A stretch of DNA of 64,000 bases from Streptomyces sp. A012304 (GTDB lineage: Bacteria; Actinomycetota; Actinomycetes; Streptomycetales; Streptomycetaceae): NCBI RefSeq assembly GCF_026008495.1, contig NZ_BQUN01000040.1, positions 1 through 64,000 of the forward strand, in the 5' to 3' direction. A model generated the notes under the pieces. It was not told where the DNA came from, made no database searches, and was given only the letters and a program-made list of their open reading frames with translations. A program made the translations under genes and the position numbers. The number at the start of each line of letters is the position of its first letter. Within the stretch, counting starts at the first letter, position 1. Shown piece after piece: positions 1-8,279 of this stretch.

Positions 1-390
1 GACAAACTCCCGTTCCCCTCGACCAGAAGTCCATCGCACGCCCCGGCCGCCGACACCGAAGCTCACCCATGCTCACGAAAGCGCACTCGTACATGGTCAA
101 GCGGCAGCAGTTCCGCACCCCCTGACGGCGCGCTCACCCTTGGGGAAGAGCGGGGCGCCGCCCTGTCCACCGAGCGCCGGCCTCCTTGAGTCGGCGTGCT
201 TCAGACCCTGTAGCAGGCGCCGTCCACCAGCAGCATGTCACCCGCCGGCTGGTGTCGATCCCGGAGGACGCGCGAGCCTGACGTACCGCGTCCGCGGTAC
301 ACGACCACGGCCCCGTACGCCCCGGGGAGGTCGGGCAGCTCGGTCTCCGGTCGACATCTTCACGACAGGTTGACCCCGTACCGTTGACGC
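1..390. other. Leading stretch without a clear gene
   Basis: No complete gene is visible. On the minus strand a short reading frame ends with TGA at 201-203 and reads back to about 353; its last residues (...DMLLVDGACYRV) look protein-like, but there is no start codon with a Shine-Dalgarno, so it may be the remnant of a lost small gene. The perfect palindrome at 283-300 is listed separately. The rest is the upstream region of the hydrolase/ATPase gene that starts at 391. Confidence 0.4.
283..300. promoter_or_regulatory. 18-bp palindrome, candidate operator upstream of the hydrolase/ATPase gene
   Basis: GTACCGCG, two bases (TC), CGCGGTAC: perfect 8-bp arms about 90 bp upstream of the ATG at 391. 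Symmetry and size fit the operator of a TetR-type dimer. No regulator gene lies inside the window, so the binding partner is unknown. Confidence 0.4.
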
Positions 391-3024
391 ATGGATCTTC
401 GACTGCCCGGACTGCGGCGGCCGCGACGGATCATGGCCGCCGTGGCCGCCGTCGCCGTGCTCGCCGGCGCGGGGACATGGACGGCCGTCGCCTCCGACGA
501 CCCGGCCCCGGTGCGCCGCGCCGACCGGGTCGTGGCCGTGGACGGGGTGCGCCTGGACACCTCGTACTTCACCTCCGGCTCGGACGGCCGCCGCCCCGCC
601 GTCCTCCTGGCCCACGGCTTCGGCGGCTCCAAGATCGACGTCCGGCAACAGGCCGAGGACCTGGCCCGCGACGGATACGCGGTGCTGACCTGGTCGGCGC
701 GCGGCTTCGGCAGGTCGACCGGGAAGATCGGAATCAACGACCCGAAGGGCGAGGTCGCCGACGTCTCGCAGCTCATCGACTGGCTGGCGAAGCAGCCCCA
801 GGTCCAGCTGGACAAGGCGGGCGACCCGCGCGTGGGCATGGCCGGCGCCTCCTACGGCGGCGCCATCTCCCTGCTCGGCGCGGGCTACGACGACCGGGTC
901 GACGCCATCGCCCCGGCGATCACGTACTGGAACCTCGCGGACGCCCTCTTCCCCGACGGCGTCTTCAAGAAGCTGTGGACCGGCATCTTCTTCAACACCG
1001 GTGGCGGCTGCGCCAGGTTCGAGCCCACGCTGTGCGCGATGTACGAGCGGGTCGCCGCGTCCGGCACACCCGACGCCGCCGCCCGCGAGCTGCTGGAAGA
1101 GCGCTCGCCGTCCGCCGTCGCCGACCGCATCAAGGTGCCCACCCTGCTCGTGCAGGGCCAGAGCGACTCCCTCTTCACCCTCGCCCAGTCCGACGCGGCC
1201 GAGAAGGCGATCCGCGCCAACGGCGCCCCCGTCGACGTCGACTGGATCGCGGGCGGCCACGACGGCGGCGACATGGAGACCGACCGTGTGCAGGCCCGCG
1301 TGACCTCCTGGTTCGACCGCTACCTCAAGGACGACAAGGCCGACACCGGGCCGGCCTTCCGGGTCACCCGCATCGGAGGCGTCGACTCCACCGACGGCGC
1401 CGCCCAACTGCGCGGCGCGAGCGACGACACCTACCCGGGCCTGGACAGCGGCGACCGCTCGATCGCCCTGACCGGCCGCGAACAGACCGTCACCAACCCG
1501 CCAGGCGCCACCCCGCCCGCCGTCTCCGCCCTGCCCGGCCTCGGCGGCGCCGGCGGCCTCGCCCAGCTGTCCTCCCTCGGCGTCGGCGTCTCCCTCGACT
1601 TCCCCGGCCAGTTCGCCGCGTTCCAGTCGGCGCCGGTCACCGACGACCTGCGGATCACCGGCTCCCCGACCGCCACCGTCCACGTGAAGTCGACGAGCGA
1701 CGACGCCGTCCTCTTCGGCAAGGTCTACGACGTCGGCCCGGACGGCACCCAGCAGGTGCTGCCCTCCCAACTCGTCGCCCCGATCCGCGTCGAGGGCGCC
1801 AAGGCCGGCAAGGACGTGACGATCACCCTCCCGGCGATCGACCACGAGGTCGACGAGGGTCACCGCCTGCGACTGGTCCTCGCCTCCACCGACCTCGGCT
1901 ACGCCTCCCCGGCCGCCCCGGCGACGTACACCGTCTCCCTCAAGGGCGACCTGACGGTGCCCACCGCCCCCGGCGTGAGCACCGCGGCCGCGCCGCTGCC
2001 GTCCTGGGTGTGGTGGCTGCCCCTCACCGGCGCGCTGATCGCCCTGGCCCTGCTGGCCACGGCCCGCCGCCGCATCGCCACGCCCGCCCCCGACCCGGCA
2101 CTGGCCGACGTCCCGCTCCAGATCACCGACCTGAGCAAGCGGTACGCCAGGTCCGCCGACCGGTACGCCGTCAAGGAACTCTCCTTCCGCGTGGAGAAGG
2201 GTCAGGTACTGGGCCTCCTCGGCCCGAACGGCGCGGGCAAGACGACGACCCTCCGCATGCTGATGGGCCTCATCAGGCCCGACGGCGGCGAGATCCGCGT
2301 CTTCGGCCACGCCATCCGCCCCGGCGCACCCGTCCTCTCCCGGGTCGGCGCCTTCGTCGAGGGCGCCGGCTTCCTGCCGCACCTCTCCGGCCGTGACAAC
2401 CTGGAGCTGTACTGGCGGGCCACCGGCCGCCCGCCCGAGGACGCCCACCTCGACGAGGCGCTGGAGATCGCCGGCCTCGGCGACGCCCTCGCCCGCGCGG
2501 TGCGCACCTACTCGCAGGGCATGCGCCAGCGCCTCGCCATCGCCCAGGCCATGCTCGGCCTGCCGGACCTGCTCATCCTCGACGAGCCGACCAACGGCCT
2601 CGACCCACCCCAGATCCGCGAGATGCGCGAGGTGATGATCCGGTACGCGGCCGGCGGCCGCACGGTGATCGTCTCCAGCCACCTGCTGGCGGAGGTCGAG
2701 CAGTCCTGCACCCACCTCGTGGTCATGGACCGCGGCCGGCTGGTGCAGGCGGGCCCGGTCGGCGAGATCGTCGGCTCCGGTGACACCCTCCTCGTCGGCA
2801 CCGCCACACCGGTGGAGGAGCCGGTCGCCGAGAAGGTGGCCGCGCTGCCGGGCGTCGCCTCGGCGATCCGCACCGAGGACGGCCTCCTGGTCCGCCTGGA
2901 CACCGACGGCACCGCCCAACGCCTGATCGCGGACCTGATCCGGCTCGACGTGCCCGTCCAGGCGGTGGGCCCCCACCGCCGTCTGGAAGACGCCTTCCTC
3001 ACCCTGATCGGAGGCTCCGCATGA
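391..3024 (+). CDS. Exported CocE/NonD-type hydrolase fused to a cytosolic ABC transporter ATPase
   Basis: This 877-residue protein has two unrelated halves. Residues about 14-35 are a hydrophobic signal/anchor after an Arg-rich start. Residues 45-360 are an alpha/beta hydrolase of the X-Pro dipeptidyl-peptidase/CocE type, with Ser154 in GASYGG and probable Asp259 and His290. Residues 370-530 resemble the jelly-roll domain of that family. A membrane helix follows at about 539-556. Residues 575-877 are an ABC ATPase with Walker A near 611 (GPNGAGKTT), signature near 707 (SQGMRQR, a variant form) and Walker B near 727. The predicted topology places the hydrolase outside and the ATPase inside, so one chain would couple extracellular hydrolysis and transport. 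It overlaps the permease gene by ATGA, so the two are co-translated. Substrate is unknown. Confidence 0.85.
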   Translation: MDLRLPGLRRPRRIMAAVAAVAVLAGAGTWTAVASDDPAPVRRADRVVAVDGVRLDTSYFTSGSDGRRPAVLLAHGFGGSKIDVRQQAEDLARDGYAVLTWSARGFGRSTGKIGINDPKGEVADVSQLIDWLAKQPQVQLDKAGDPRVGMAGASYGGAISLLGAGYDDRVDAIAPAITYWNLADALFPDGVFKKLWTGIFFNTGGGCARFEPTLCAMYERVAASGTPDAAARELLEERSPSAVADRIKVPTLLVQGQSDSLFTLAQSDAAEKAIRANGAPVDVDWIAGGHDGGDMETDRVQARVTSWFDRYLKDDKADTGPAFRVTRIGGVDSTDGAAQLRGASDDTYPGLDSGDRSIALTGREQTVTNPPGATPPAVSALPGLGGAGGLAQLSSLGVGVSLDFPGQFAAFQSAPVTDDLRITGSPTATVHVKSTSDDAVLFGKVYDVGPDGTQQVLPSQLVAPIRVEGAKAGKDVTITLPAIDHEVDEGHRLRLVLASTDLGYASPAAPATYTVSLKGDLTVPTAPGVSTAAAPLPSWVWWLPLTGALIALALLATARRRIATPAPDPALADVPLQITDLSKRYARSADRYAVKELSFRVEKGQVLGLLGPNGAGKTTTLRMLMGLIRPDGGEIRVFGHAIRPGAPVLSRVGAFVEGAGFLPHLSGRDNLELYWRATGRPPEDAHLDEALEIAGLGDALARAVRTYSQGMRQRLAIAQAMLGLPDLLILDEPTNGLDPPQIREMREVMIRYAAGGRTVIVSSHLLAEVEQSCTHLVVMDRGRLVQAGPVGEIVGSGDTLLVGTATPVEEPVAEKVAALPGVASAIRTEDGLLVRLDTDGTAQRLIADLIRLDVPVQAVGPHRRLEDAFLTLIGGSA

Positions 3025-3902
3025 GCACGCGCACCGAGCACACCGCGCACAGTGAGCCCGTCGAGACCGCCTCCGGCTACCGGCCGTCCCGCACCCTGCC
3101 GCTGCGCGTCGAGCTGGTCCGCCAGCTCAAGCGCCGCCGCACCCTGGTCATGGCCGGCATCCTCGCCGCCCTGCCGTTCGTCCTGCTCGTCGCCTTCGCG
3201 ATCGGCGGCGAGCCGGGCGGCCGCAACGACCGGGTGACTCTGATGGACACGGCGACCGCCTCGGGCGCCAACTTCGCCGCGGTCAACCTGTTCGTCTCGG
3301 CCGGCTTCCTGCTGGTGATCCCGGTCGCCCTGTTCTGCGGGGACACGGTGGCCTCGGAGGCAGGCTGGTCCTCCCTGCGCTACCTCCTCGCCGCGCCCGT
3401 GCCCCGGGCCCGGCTGCTGTGGTCCAAGCTCGTCGTCGGACTCGGCCTCAGCCTGGCCGCGATGGTCCTGCTGCCGGTCGTCGCCCTCGCCGTCGGCACC
3501 GCCGCCTACGGCTGGGGCCCGCTCCAGCTCCCCACCGGCGGCGCGCTCGACTCGGGCACCGCCGCCCAACGGCTCGTCGTGGTCGTGGCGTACATCTTCG
3601 TCTCCCAACTGGTCACCGCCGGGCTGGCGTTCTGGCTGTCGACGAAGACGGACGCCCCGCTCGGCGCGGTCGGCGGTGCGGTCGGCCTGACCATCGTCGG
3701 CAATGTCCTCGACGCCGTCACGGCCCTCGGCGACTGGCGCGACTTCCTGCCCGCGCACTGGCAGTTCGCCTGGGCCGACGCCGTTCAGCCCACCCCGGAG
3801 TGGTCCGGCATGATCCAGGGCACCGCGATCTCCGTGACGTACGCGGTGGTGCTGTTCGCCCTGGCCTTCCGCGGTTTCGCCCGCAAGGACGTGGTGTCGT
3901 AG
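3021..3902 (+). CDS. ABC-2 type transporter permease
   Basis: This 293-residue membrane protein has about six hydrophobic segments after a cytosolic N-terminus of roughly 45 residues. It contains a typical ABC-2 central region in which a large first loop precedes the segment FVSAGFLLVIPVALFCGD and the motif APVPRARLLWSKLV. It would form the channel for the ATPase half of the preceding fusion protein; the ATG overlaps that gene's stop codon. Whether it exports a product of the hydrolase, a lipid or a drug cannot be decided from the sequence. Confidence 0.85.
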   Translation: MSTRTEHTAHSEPVETASGYRPSRTLPLRVELVRQLKRRRTLVMAGILAALPFVLLVAFAIGGEPGGRNDRVTLMDTATASGANFAAVNLFVSAGFLLVIPVALFCGDTVASEAGWSSLRYLLAAPVPRARLLWSKLVVGLGLSLAAMVLLPVVALAVGTAAYGWGPLQLPTGGALDSGTAAQRLVVVVAYIFVSQLVTAGLAFWLSTKTDAPLGAVGGAVGLTIVGNVLDAVTALGDWRDFLPAHWQFAWADAVQPTPEWSGMIQGTAISVTYAVVLFALAFRGFARKDVVS

Positions 3903-4004
3903 GCCAAACGGAGGATCACACGGACGATGGAGGGATACGCGCCGTACCGGACACGACGGCTGCGCGGCGCGCTGCTCGCACGCACGCCCCGCGCCGGACC
4001 CGAT

Positions 4005-4022
4005 GGGCCGCTGGGGCGGCCC
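4005..4022. terminator. Bidirectional hairpin between convergent genes
   Basis: GGGCCGC, loop TGGG, GCGGCCC: a perfect 7-bp stem in the gap between the permease (+) and the subtilase (-). There is no T-tract, which is usual for Streptomyces. Confidence 0.5.
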
Positions 4023-4039
4023 GAACGTCCGGGACCTGG

Positions 4040-5251
4040 CTAGGGTACGAGTCTGAGGAGCCTGTTGGGCGAACCGGTTCCGATGTTGCTCAGGACTCCG
4101 GTCGTGGCCCCGTTGACGAGAGCGCTGTGTACGGTCGCCGGACCGGCGGTGGGGTGCGAGGTGAGGTAGATGGCCGCGGCTCCCGCGACATGGGGGGCCG
4201 CCATCGAGGTTCCGGAGAGCGTGGCCGTCGCCGTGTCGCTGGTGTGATAGCCGGCGGTGATCGACGAGCCGGGGGCGAACATGTCGAGCAGGGAACCGTA
4301 GTTGGAGAAACTTGATCTGAAGTCAACCCTGTTGCTCGACCCCACGGTGAGGGCAGAACCCACTCGGGCGGGCGAGAAGTAGGCGGCGTTCACGTTCGAG
4401 TTGCCGGCGGCCACCGCATAGGTGACACCGGAGGCGATGGAGTTCCTCACCGCGGTGTCCAGCGCCGTGCTGGCGCTGGTGCCCAGCGACATGTTGGCGA
4501 CTGCGGGCCCGACGCGGCGCGAAGTGACCCAGTCGACGCCCGCAAGGACGGTGGAGAGGGTGCCGGCCCCGCTGTTGTCCAGCACCCGTACCGCCACGAT
4601 ATTGGTGAGTTTCGCCACGCCGTACGTACGGCCGGCGACCGTGGTGGCGACGTGGGTTCCGTGACCGTGGCCGTCGGAGGCGACGGCGTCCCGGTCGACG
4701 AAGTCGTAGCCGTACCTGGCGCGCCCGGCGATCTCCGTGTGAGTGACGCGCACTCCCGTGTCGATCACGTACACGGTCGCGGACCTGCCCGCCGAATCCG
4801 GATAGGTGTACGTCTGGCTGAGCGGAAGTCGGGCCTGGTCGATCCGGTCCAGGCCCCATGGTGGCAAGATCTGAGTTGCGTTGAGGTGGACCTTCCGGTC
4901 CTGCTCGACGAACGCGACGGCCGGGTCCTCCGCCAAACTCCTCGCCCCTGAGGCGCTGACACGGACGGCGTAGCCATTGAGTGCGGCGTCGTAGGTCCAC
5001 TCCACCGTGGCGCCGTACTTGGCCGCCAGTCGTCTGCCTTCCGGCGATTCCGCCTTGAACCCGGCGGAGTTCTTCAGTACGACGATGTAGCTGTCGCGGA
5101 CGGAGTCGACGGAGTCTTCGTGCAGAATCCTTTCTGCGGCCGGGCTGGCTTTGGCGGGCAGGGCGATACCGCACCCGATGGCGGCAGCCGCTGCCGCCGT
5201 GGCGATCGCCGCGGCGATCCGCCGTCGGGCGGTGAACATCCTTCGCATCAT
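4040..5251 (-). CDS. Secreted subtilisin-like serine protease (peptidase S8, proteinase K type)
   Basis: This 403-residue preproenzyme has a signal peptide (basic start, Ala-rich core ending ALPAKA) and an inhibitor I9 prodomain (SYIVVLKN, about residues 55-120). The catalytic domain carries the triad, counting from the first residue of a start one codon upstream: Asp165 in VIDTGV, His201 in GHGTHVA and Ser350 in GTSMAAPHVAG, with the oxyanion Asn in AAGNSN. The length is that of a simple secreted S8A protease without a C-terminal extension. TTG, ATG and ATG occur consecutively at the start; the GAGGAAGG ribosome site is best spaced for one of the two ATGs, so 5251 was chosen. It is monocistronic and convergent with the permease gene. 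Role: extracellular proteolysis. Confidence 0.93.
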   Translation of the reverse strand: MMRRMFTARRRIAAAIATAAAAAAIGCGIALPAKASPAAERILHEDSVDSVRDSYIVVLKNSAGFKAESPEGRRLAAKYGATVEWTYDAALNGYAVRVSASGARSLAEDPAVAFVEQDRKVHLNATQILPPWGLDRIDQARLPLSQTYTYPDSAGRSATVYVIDTGVRVTHTEIAGRARYGYDFVDRDAVASDGHGHGTHVATTVAGRTYGVAKLTNIVAVRVLDNSGAGTLSTVLAGVDWVTSRRVGPAVANMSLGTSASTALDTAVRNSIASGVTYAVAAGNSNVNAAYFSPARVGSALTVGSSNRVDFRSSFSNYGSLLDMFAPGSSITAGYHTSDTATATLSGTSMAAPHVAGAAAIYLTSHPTAGPATVHSALVNGATTGVLSNIGTGSPNRLLRLVP

Positions 5252-5254
5252 CAA

Positions 5255-5932
5255 GAGCCTTCCTCGGGGGACATCTGGCGTGTTCGCTGAAGCTGCTGAT
5301 CATAGGATTACCAGACGATTCGTCACTGAAATGCCCCCTTGATACTTTTCACCCTGTATGATCAGTAGTCACCACGTATGGGTGAATTCTGTGCTGGGCA
5401 TCTCGAGGGCCGACCCGAAAGATCGCAGGCGCACGAGGCCGACCTGGCCGATGGGCCGGCATCGATCGGCAGGCCATCGGACAAGGTTCGCCCCTCAGTC
5501 CCGGGTGCCGCCGCGGGTCAAGAAGCGCACCGACCTGGCGATCCGCACGAAGATCGAGACCGTCAGGGACAAGCACGGTGTCGTACCCGAGGTCCCGCCC
5601 CGCGGGCACGCCCGACGAACTTCGCCCGGCCTCAGCGGTTCCGGCCCCACCTTCCTTGCCGGCGATCCCGTAACTCTTCGAAAAGATGCACGACAAAATG
5701 CGTGTCGAGGTCCAGGTGGCCTTGGAACTCCCGCGCAGGCAGGCACGGAAGGTGACGAACGTCGGTCACCCGAGTGGCGGATCCGGCCATCAGCGGGGCC
5801 GCGCGCCACGTTGCAGGGCTTGGTACGAACGTGGTCACATCTTCCCCGAAAGGCGCTTAAGGAACATTTGGGCGCCACGATTGAGAGGCCGTCCGCCTAG
5901 GGCGGTCGGCCCGATTGACACCTGGAGAACCA
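5255..5932. other. Gene-poor stretch with possible decayed oxidoreductase fragment
   Basis: About 680 bases with no convincing intact gene. On the minus strand around 5540-5620 the translation contains GRDLGYDTVLVPDGLD, which resembles the N-terminal region of luciferase-like F420/flavin oxidoreductases, but the frame breaks at once on both sides. The last 95 bases hold the leader of the small secreted protein, including a conserved block (5838-5875) and a hairpin listed separately. Confidence 0.35.
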
Positions 5933-5947
5933 ATGCCTCATCGCATG
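5838..5947 (+). repeat. Direct repeat copy 1: leader and start of the small secreted protein gene
   Basis: This roughly 110-bp block matches 15982-16091. Both copies contain CATCTTCCC(C)GAAAGG, then CTAAGGAACATTT (TTAAGGAACATTT here), then a GC-rich hairpin, a ribosome site and a coding start reading M-x-HRML. Here the block leads into an intact gene; in the second copy the gene is decayed. The shared upstream part is probably the promoter of this gene family. Confidence 0.75.
5887..5911 (+). promoter_or_regulatory. Leader hairpin upstream of the small secreted protein
   Basis: GGCCGTCCGCC, loop TAG, GGCGGTCGGCC: an 11-bp stem with one mismatch, ending about 12 bases before the ribosome site. 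The equivalent hairpin in the second copy (16024-16060) is longer and perfect, and the arms differ while pairing is kept, so the structure itself may matter, as an attenuator or an mRNA stabiliser. Confidence 0.5.
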
Positions 5948-6280
5948 CTCCGTTCGGCGGCCACCGTGCTGCTGGCTTCCGCACCGCTCGTCGCCGCCGC
6001 ACCCGCGCAGGCCGCTCCCCAGCAGAGCTTCCCCTGCGACGTCAGCCTCAACACGGTCAGCAACAACGTGATCACCACGGTCAGCGTCGGCGTTATCTGC
6101 GACCAGGAGCGGACCGTCGGTGTGCAGATCGCCGGGGGCGACGGCACCGTGCTCGCGAGCGTCCAGAAGACCGTTGAGGCCGGTGGCCAGGAGAGCTTCA
6201 CCTTCACCTTGCCCCGAACCCGGGACATCTGCGCTGCGCTGGAGACCGACGGTGCGACCACCCAGCTCGGCAACTGCTGA
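5933..6280 (+). CDS. Small secreted protein of unknown function
   Basis: The 115-residue product has a clear Sec signal peptide (MPHRMLRSA..., cleavage expected after APAQA at about residue 26). The mature part is about 88 residues, Val/Thr-rich with three cysteines plus a final Cys (PCDV, VICD, DICAAL, terminal GNC), which could form two disulphides. The ATG at 5933 is preceded by GGAGA at proper spacing, so it is preferred to the TTG 18 bases upstream. I do not recognise a named family; an extracellular beta-sandwich-like peptide is plausible. A strong terminator follows. A decayed paralogue lies at 16078. Confidence 0.75.
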   Translation: MPHRMLRSAATVLLASAPLVAAAPAQAAPQQSFPCDVSLNTVSNNVITTVSVGVICDQERTVGVQIAGGDGTVLASVQKTVEAGGQESFTFTLPRTRDICAALETDGATTQLGNC

Positions 6281-6313
6281 CGGTATCCCCTCGCCGGTAC
6301 CCGTCTGATGGAC

Positions 6314-6366
6314 ACGGCCGCCGCCACCCATTCCGCGATCCGCACGGTCTGGGTGGCGGCGGCCGT
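6314..6366 (+). terminator. Strong transcription terminator
   Basis: A perfect 17-bp inverted repeat (ACGGCCGCCGCCACCCA at 6314-6330 and its complement at 6350-6366) with a 19-base loop, 33 bases after the stop codon of the small secreted protein. Confidence 0.75.
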
Positions 6367-6415
6367 TGGCACGTAGTCGGGCTCGCCCCGGCATTGGTAT
6401 CGACCTGGAAGCGGA

Positions 6416-7277
6416 GTGGGACTCCGCGGTCCACAAGGCGCTCAGCGACGAAGTCGCCCCAGCCCCAGCCGCAGCGTCTCCGGCTGCCGGACCAGCACCC
6501 CGCAGTTGAGAACCCAGTGCCCCGGCAACTCCCTCTACGCCCAACTGCCGACCATCCGCACCTGGGCCTCCGGCCCGGTGCAGGGCCTGAAGGCCACCTC
6601 GCTCAGCGGCGCGGGCCTTTCGGGCACGACGTACCACACCAAGGGCGCCATCACCGTGCGCTGGTCGGCCACCACACCGTCCTCGCTCATCAAGAAATTC
6701 CAGCTGCTGGTCGACGGCAAGACGGTCGCCACCTCCGCCGGCACCGCCCTGGCCCTGGGCAGCCACAGCGTCGCCGTGCGGGCCGTGCACCAGTCCGGCA
6801 AGACCTCGACGACCGCCGCGCTGAACGTCGTGGCGGAGACGACCGCGCCGACCTTCACCACCACCCCGAAGCTCTACCTGCGTACCGGCACCGTCAACAC
6901 CACCGCCGTCCCGGTGTACGGCCCGATCACCACCAGCTCCGCCAAGACCGCCAAGTCCGGCACCGCCACCACCTGGTCGCTACCTGGGCGGGAAGTCGTA
7001 CTCGAGCGGTTCCAAGGGCGCCAGCCTGACGTGGACCTTCACCGGCCGCTCCGCCGCCTGGGTGGTCTCCCGCGCCTCCACCTCCGGCCAGGCGTACGTC
7101 TACGTCGACGGCGTCAAGGTCTCGACCGTCGACCTGAAGTCGTCCACCACCCTGTACCGGCAGGCCATCTGGACCAAGACCTGGTCCAGCAGCGCCAAGC
7201 ACACCGTCAAGATCGTCGTGGTGGGCACCAGCGGCCGTCCCACCATCACCACCGACGGCCTGGTCTACATCAAGTAA
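6416..7277 (+). pseudogene. Decayed C-terminal part of an exported Ig-like/repeat protein
   Basis: From about 6520 the frame starting at 6416 codes for a convincing extracellular sequence (LPTIRTWASGPVQGLK, then FQLLVDGKTVATS and APTFTTTPKLYLRTG) that looks like actinobacterial secreted proteins with Ig-like domains. At about 6980 the homologous reading jumps to the third frame (YLGGKSYSSGSKGASLTW...), continuing to GLVYIK and TAA at 7275-7277. One extra base, or two missing, after TGGTCG explains the break. The 5' part (6416-6520) looks scrambled and has no signal peptide. It is most likely the broken C-terminal half of a larger secreted protein, often an S8 protease or amidase tail, although a sequencing error at 6980 cannot be excluded. 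Confidence 0.65.
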
Positions 7278-7326
7278 CCCCCGACTCCGTGAGGGCGATT
7301 CCTGCGGGTCCGAAGGTGCTCCTTCG

Positions 7327-8067
7327 CTACTCCGCCGTGTTGCGCGCCAGCGCGTTGTTCCCGGTCGAGTTGTGCACGCTGAAGCTCACAGCGTCCGAGC
7401 GATAGCGGTCGTCCGACCACTCCACCGGGCGCCCTTCGCGCGTGGTCGTGATCCTGCGGACCCTCAGCAACGGGCTCGTACGGCGGATGCCGAGCAGTTC
7501 GGCGTCCTGGGCGCCGGCCGCGACCGCGTCGATGACGTGCTCGCCGTAGGCGAAGACCAGCCCTGTGTCGTCGTAGAGGCGCTGGGTCACGGAGGGGCAG
7601 TCGGGCTCGATCGCCTCGACGGCCGGGGAGATCCAGTCCGCGTACACCGTGCGTTCCAGCAGCACCGGTTCGCCGTCCAGGCCCCGCACGCGCAGGACAC
7701 CCAACACCGGCGTTCCCTCGCGGGTTTGCAGACGTACGGCGTCCTCGGCCGTCGCCGGCCGATACTCCTGCGCGATCACCCGCCCCGTTGCCTCGCGGCC
7801 CATGGCGCGCGCCCACTGGGCGAAGCTGCGCAACTCGGCGAAGCTCTGGCTGCGGCGGCTGGCCAGTACCACGCGGCGCGCCCCCTGACGGGAGCCGATG
7901 AGGCCCTCGGCGGTGAGGGCAGCGACGGCCTGGCGTACGGTGCCGCGCGAGACGCCGTAGTGGGCCGCGAGCTCCGTCTCGGAGGGCAGCCGGCTGCCGA
8001 CGGTGTACTCCTCGCGGTCGATCGCCCGCCGCAGTTCGTCGGCGATCTGCTCGTGTCGCGCCGTCAT
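7327..8067 (-). CDS. GntR-family (HutC/UTRA) transcriptional regulator
   Basis: A 246-residue repressor-type protein. Residues 5-70 form a winged helix-turn-helix (SETELAAHYGVSRGTVRQAVAAL), followed by a UTRA ligand-binding domain (about 85-235; VLRVRGLDGEPVLLERTVYAD, and VRRITTTREGRPVEWSDDRYRSD near the end). The ATG at 8067 is chosen because GAGGGGAAG precedes it; a longer frame to 8151 would only add a poor N-terminal tail. It is transcribed away from the transporter operon at 8280, and the palindrome at 8221-8236 is its likely operator. The UTRA domain probably senses the transported compound or its metabolite. Confidence 0.9.
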   Translation of the reverse strand: MTARHEQIADELRRAIDREEYTVGSRLPSETELAAHYGVSRGTVRQAVAALTAEGLIGSRQGARRVVLASRRSQSFAELRSFAQWARAMGREATGRVIAQEYRPATAEDAVRLQTREGTPVLGVLRVRGLDGEPVLLERTVYADWISPAVEAIEPDCPSVTQRLYDDTGLVFAYGEHVIDAVAAGAQDAELLGIRRTSPLLRVRRITTTREGRPVEWSDDRYRSDAVSFSVHNSTGNNALARNTAE

Positions 8068-8220
8068 GCTTCCCCTCTGAGTCAGCCGCTGTGCACAGCG
8101 TGAGCAGCCTAGTCGAGATCCGGCGGGGGGCCGTGCCGGGTGGGAGTGCACGCAAATCTAGGTGAAAGCTTGTGCCGGAGTTCACGGACAGGACATCTAC
8201 GGCGGGCCTACTTGGGGCCA

Positions 8221-8236
8221 ACTTGTTCAGACAAGT
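8221..8236. promoter_or_regulatory. Candidate GntR operator in the divergent promoter region
   Basis: ACTTGT, TCAG, ACAAGT: a perfect 6-bp inverted repeat whose core GTTCAGAC is one base from the HutC-subfamily pattern GT-N-TA-N-AC. It lies between the regulator gene and the lipoprotein gene, 44 bases before the latter's start, where binding would block transcription. Confidence 0.6.
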
Positions 8237-8279
8237 CTCCCACGCCTTCTGATCCCTCGCGCGTCCCCCTGGAGCAGCC

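Noticed and set aside
238..2976. 912-codon open frame on the minus strand
   Set aside because: It lies antisense to the hydrolase-ATPase gene, has no recognisable domain and shows the composition of a high-GC shadow frame.
5540..5620. Luciferase-like oxidoreductase gene
   Set aside because: Only about 16 residues resemble the family and the frame breaks on both sides; noted as possible debris only.
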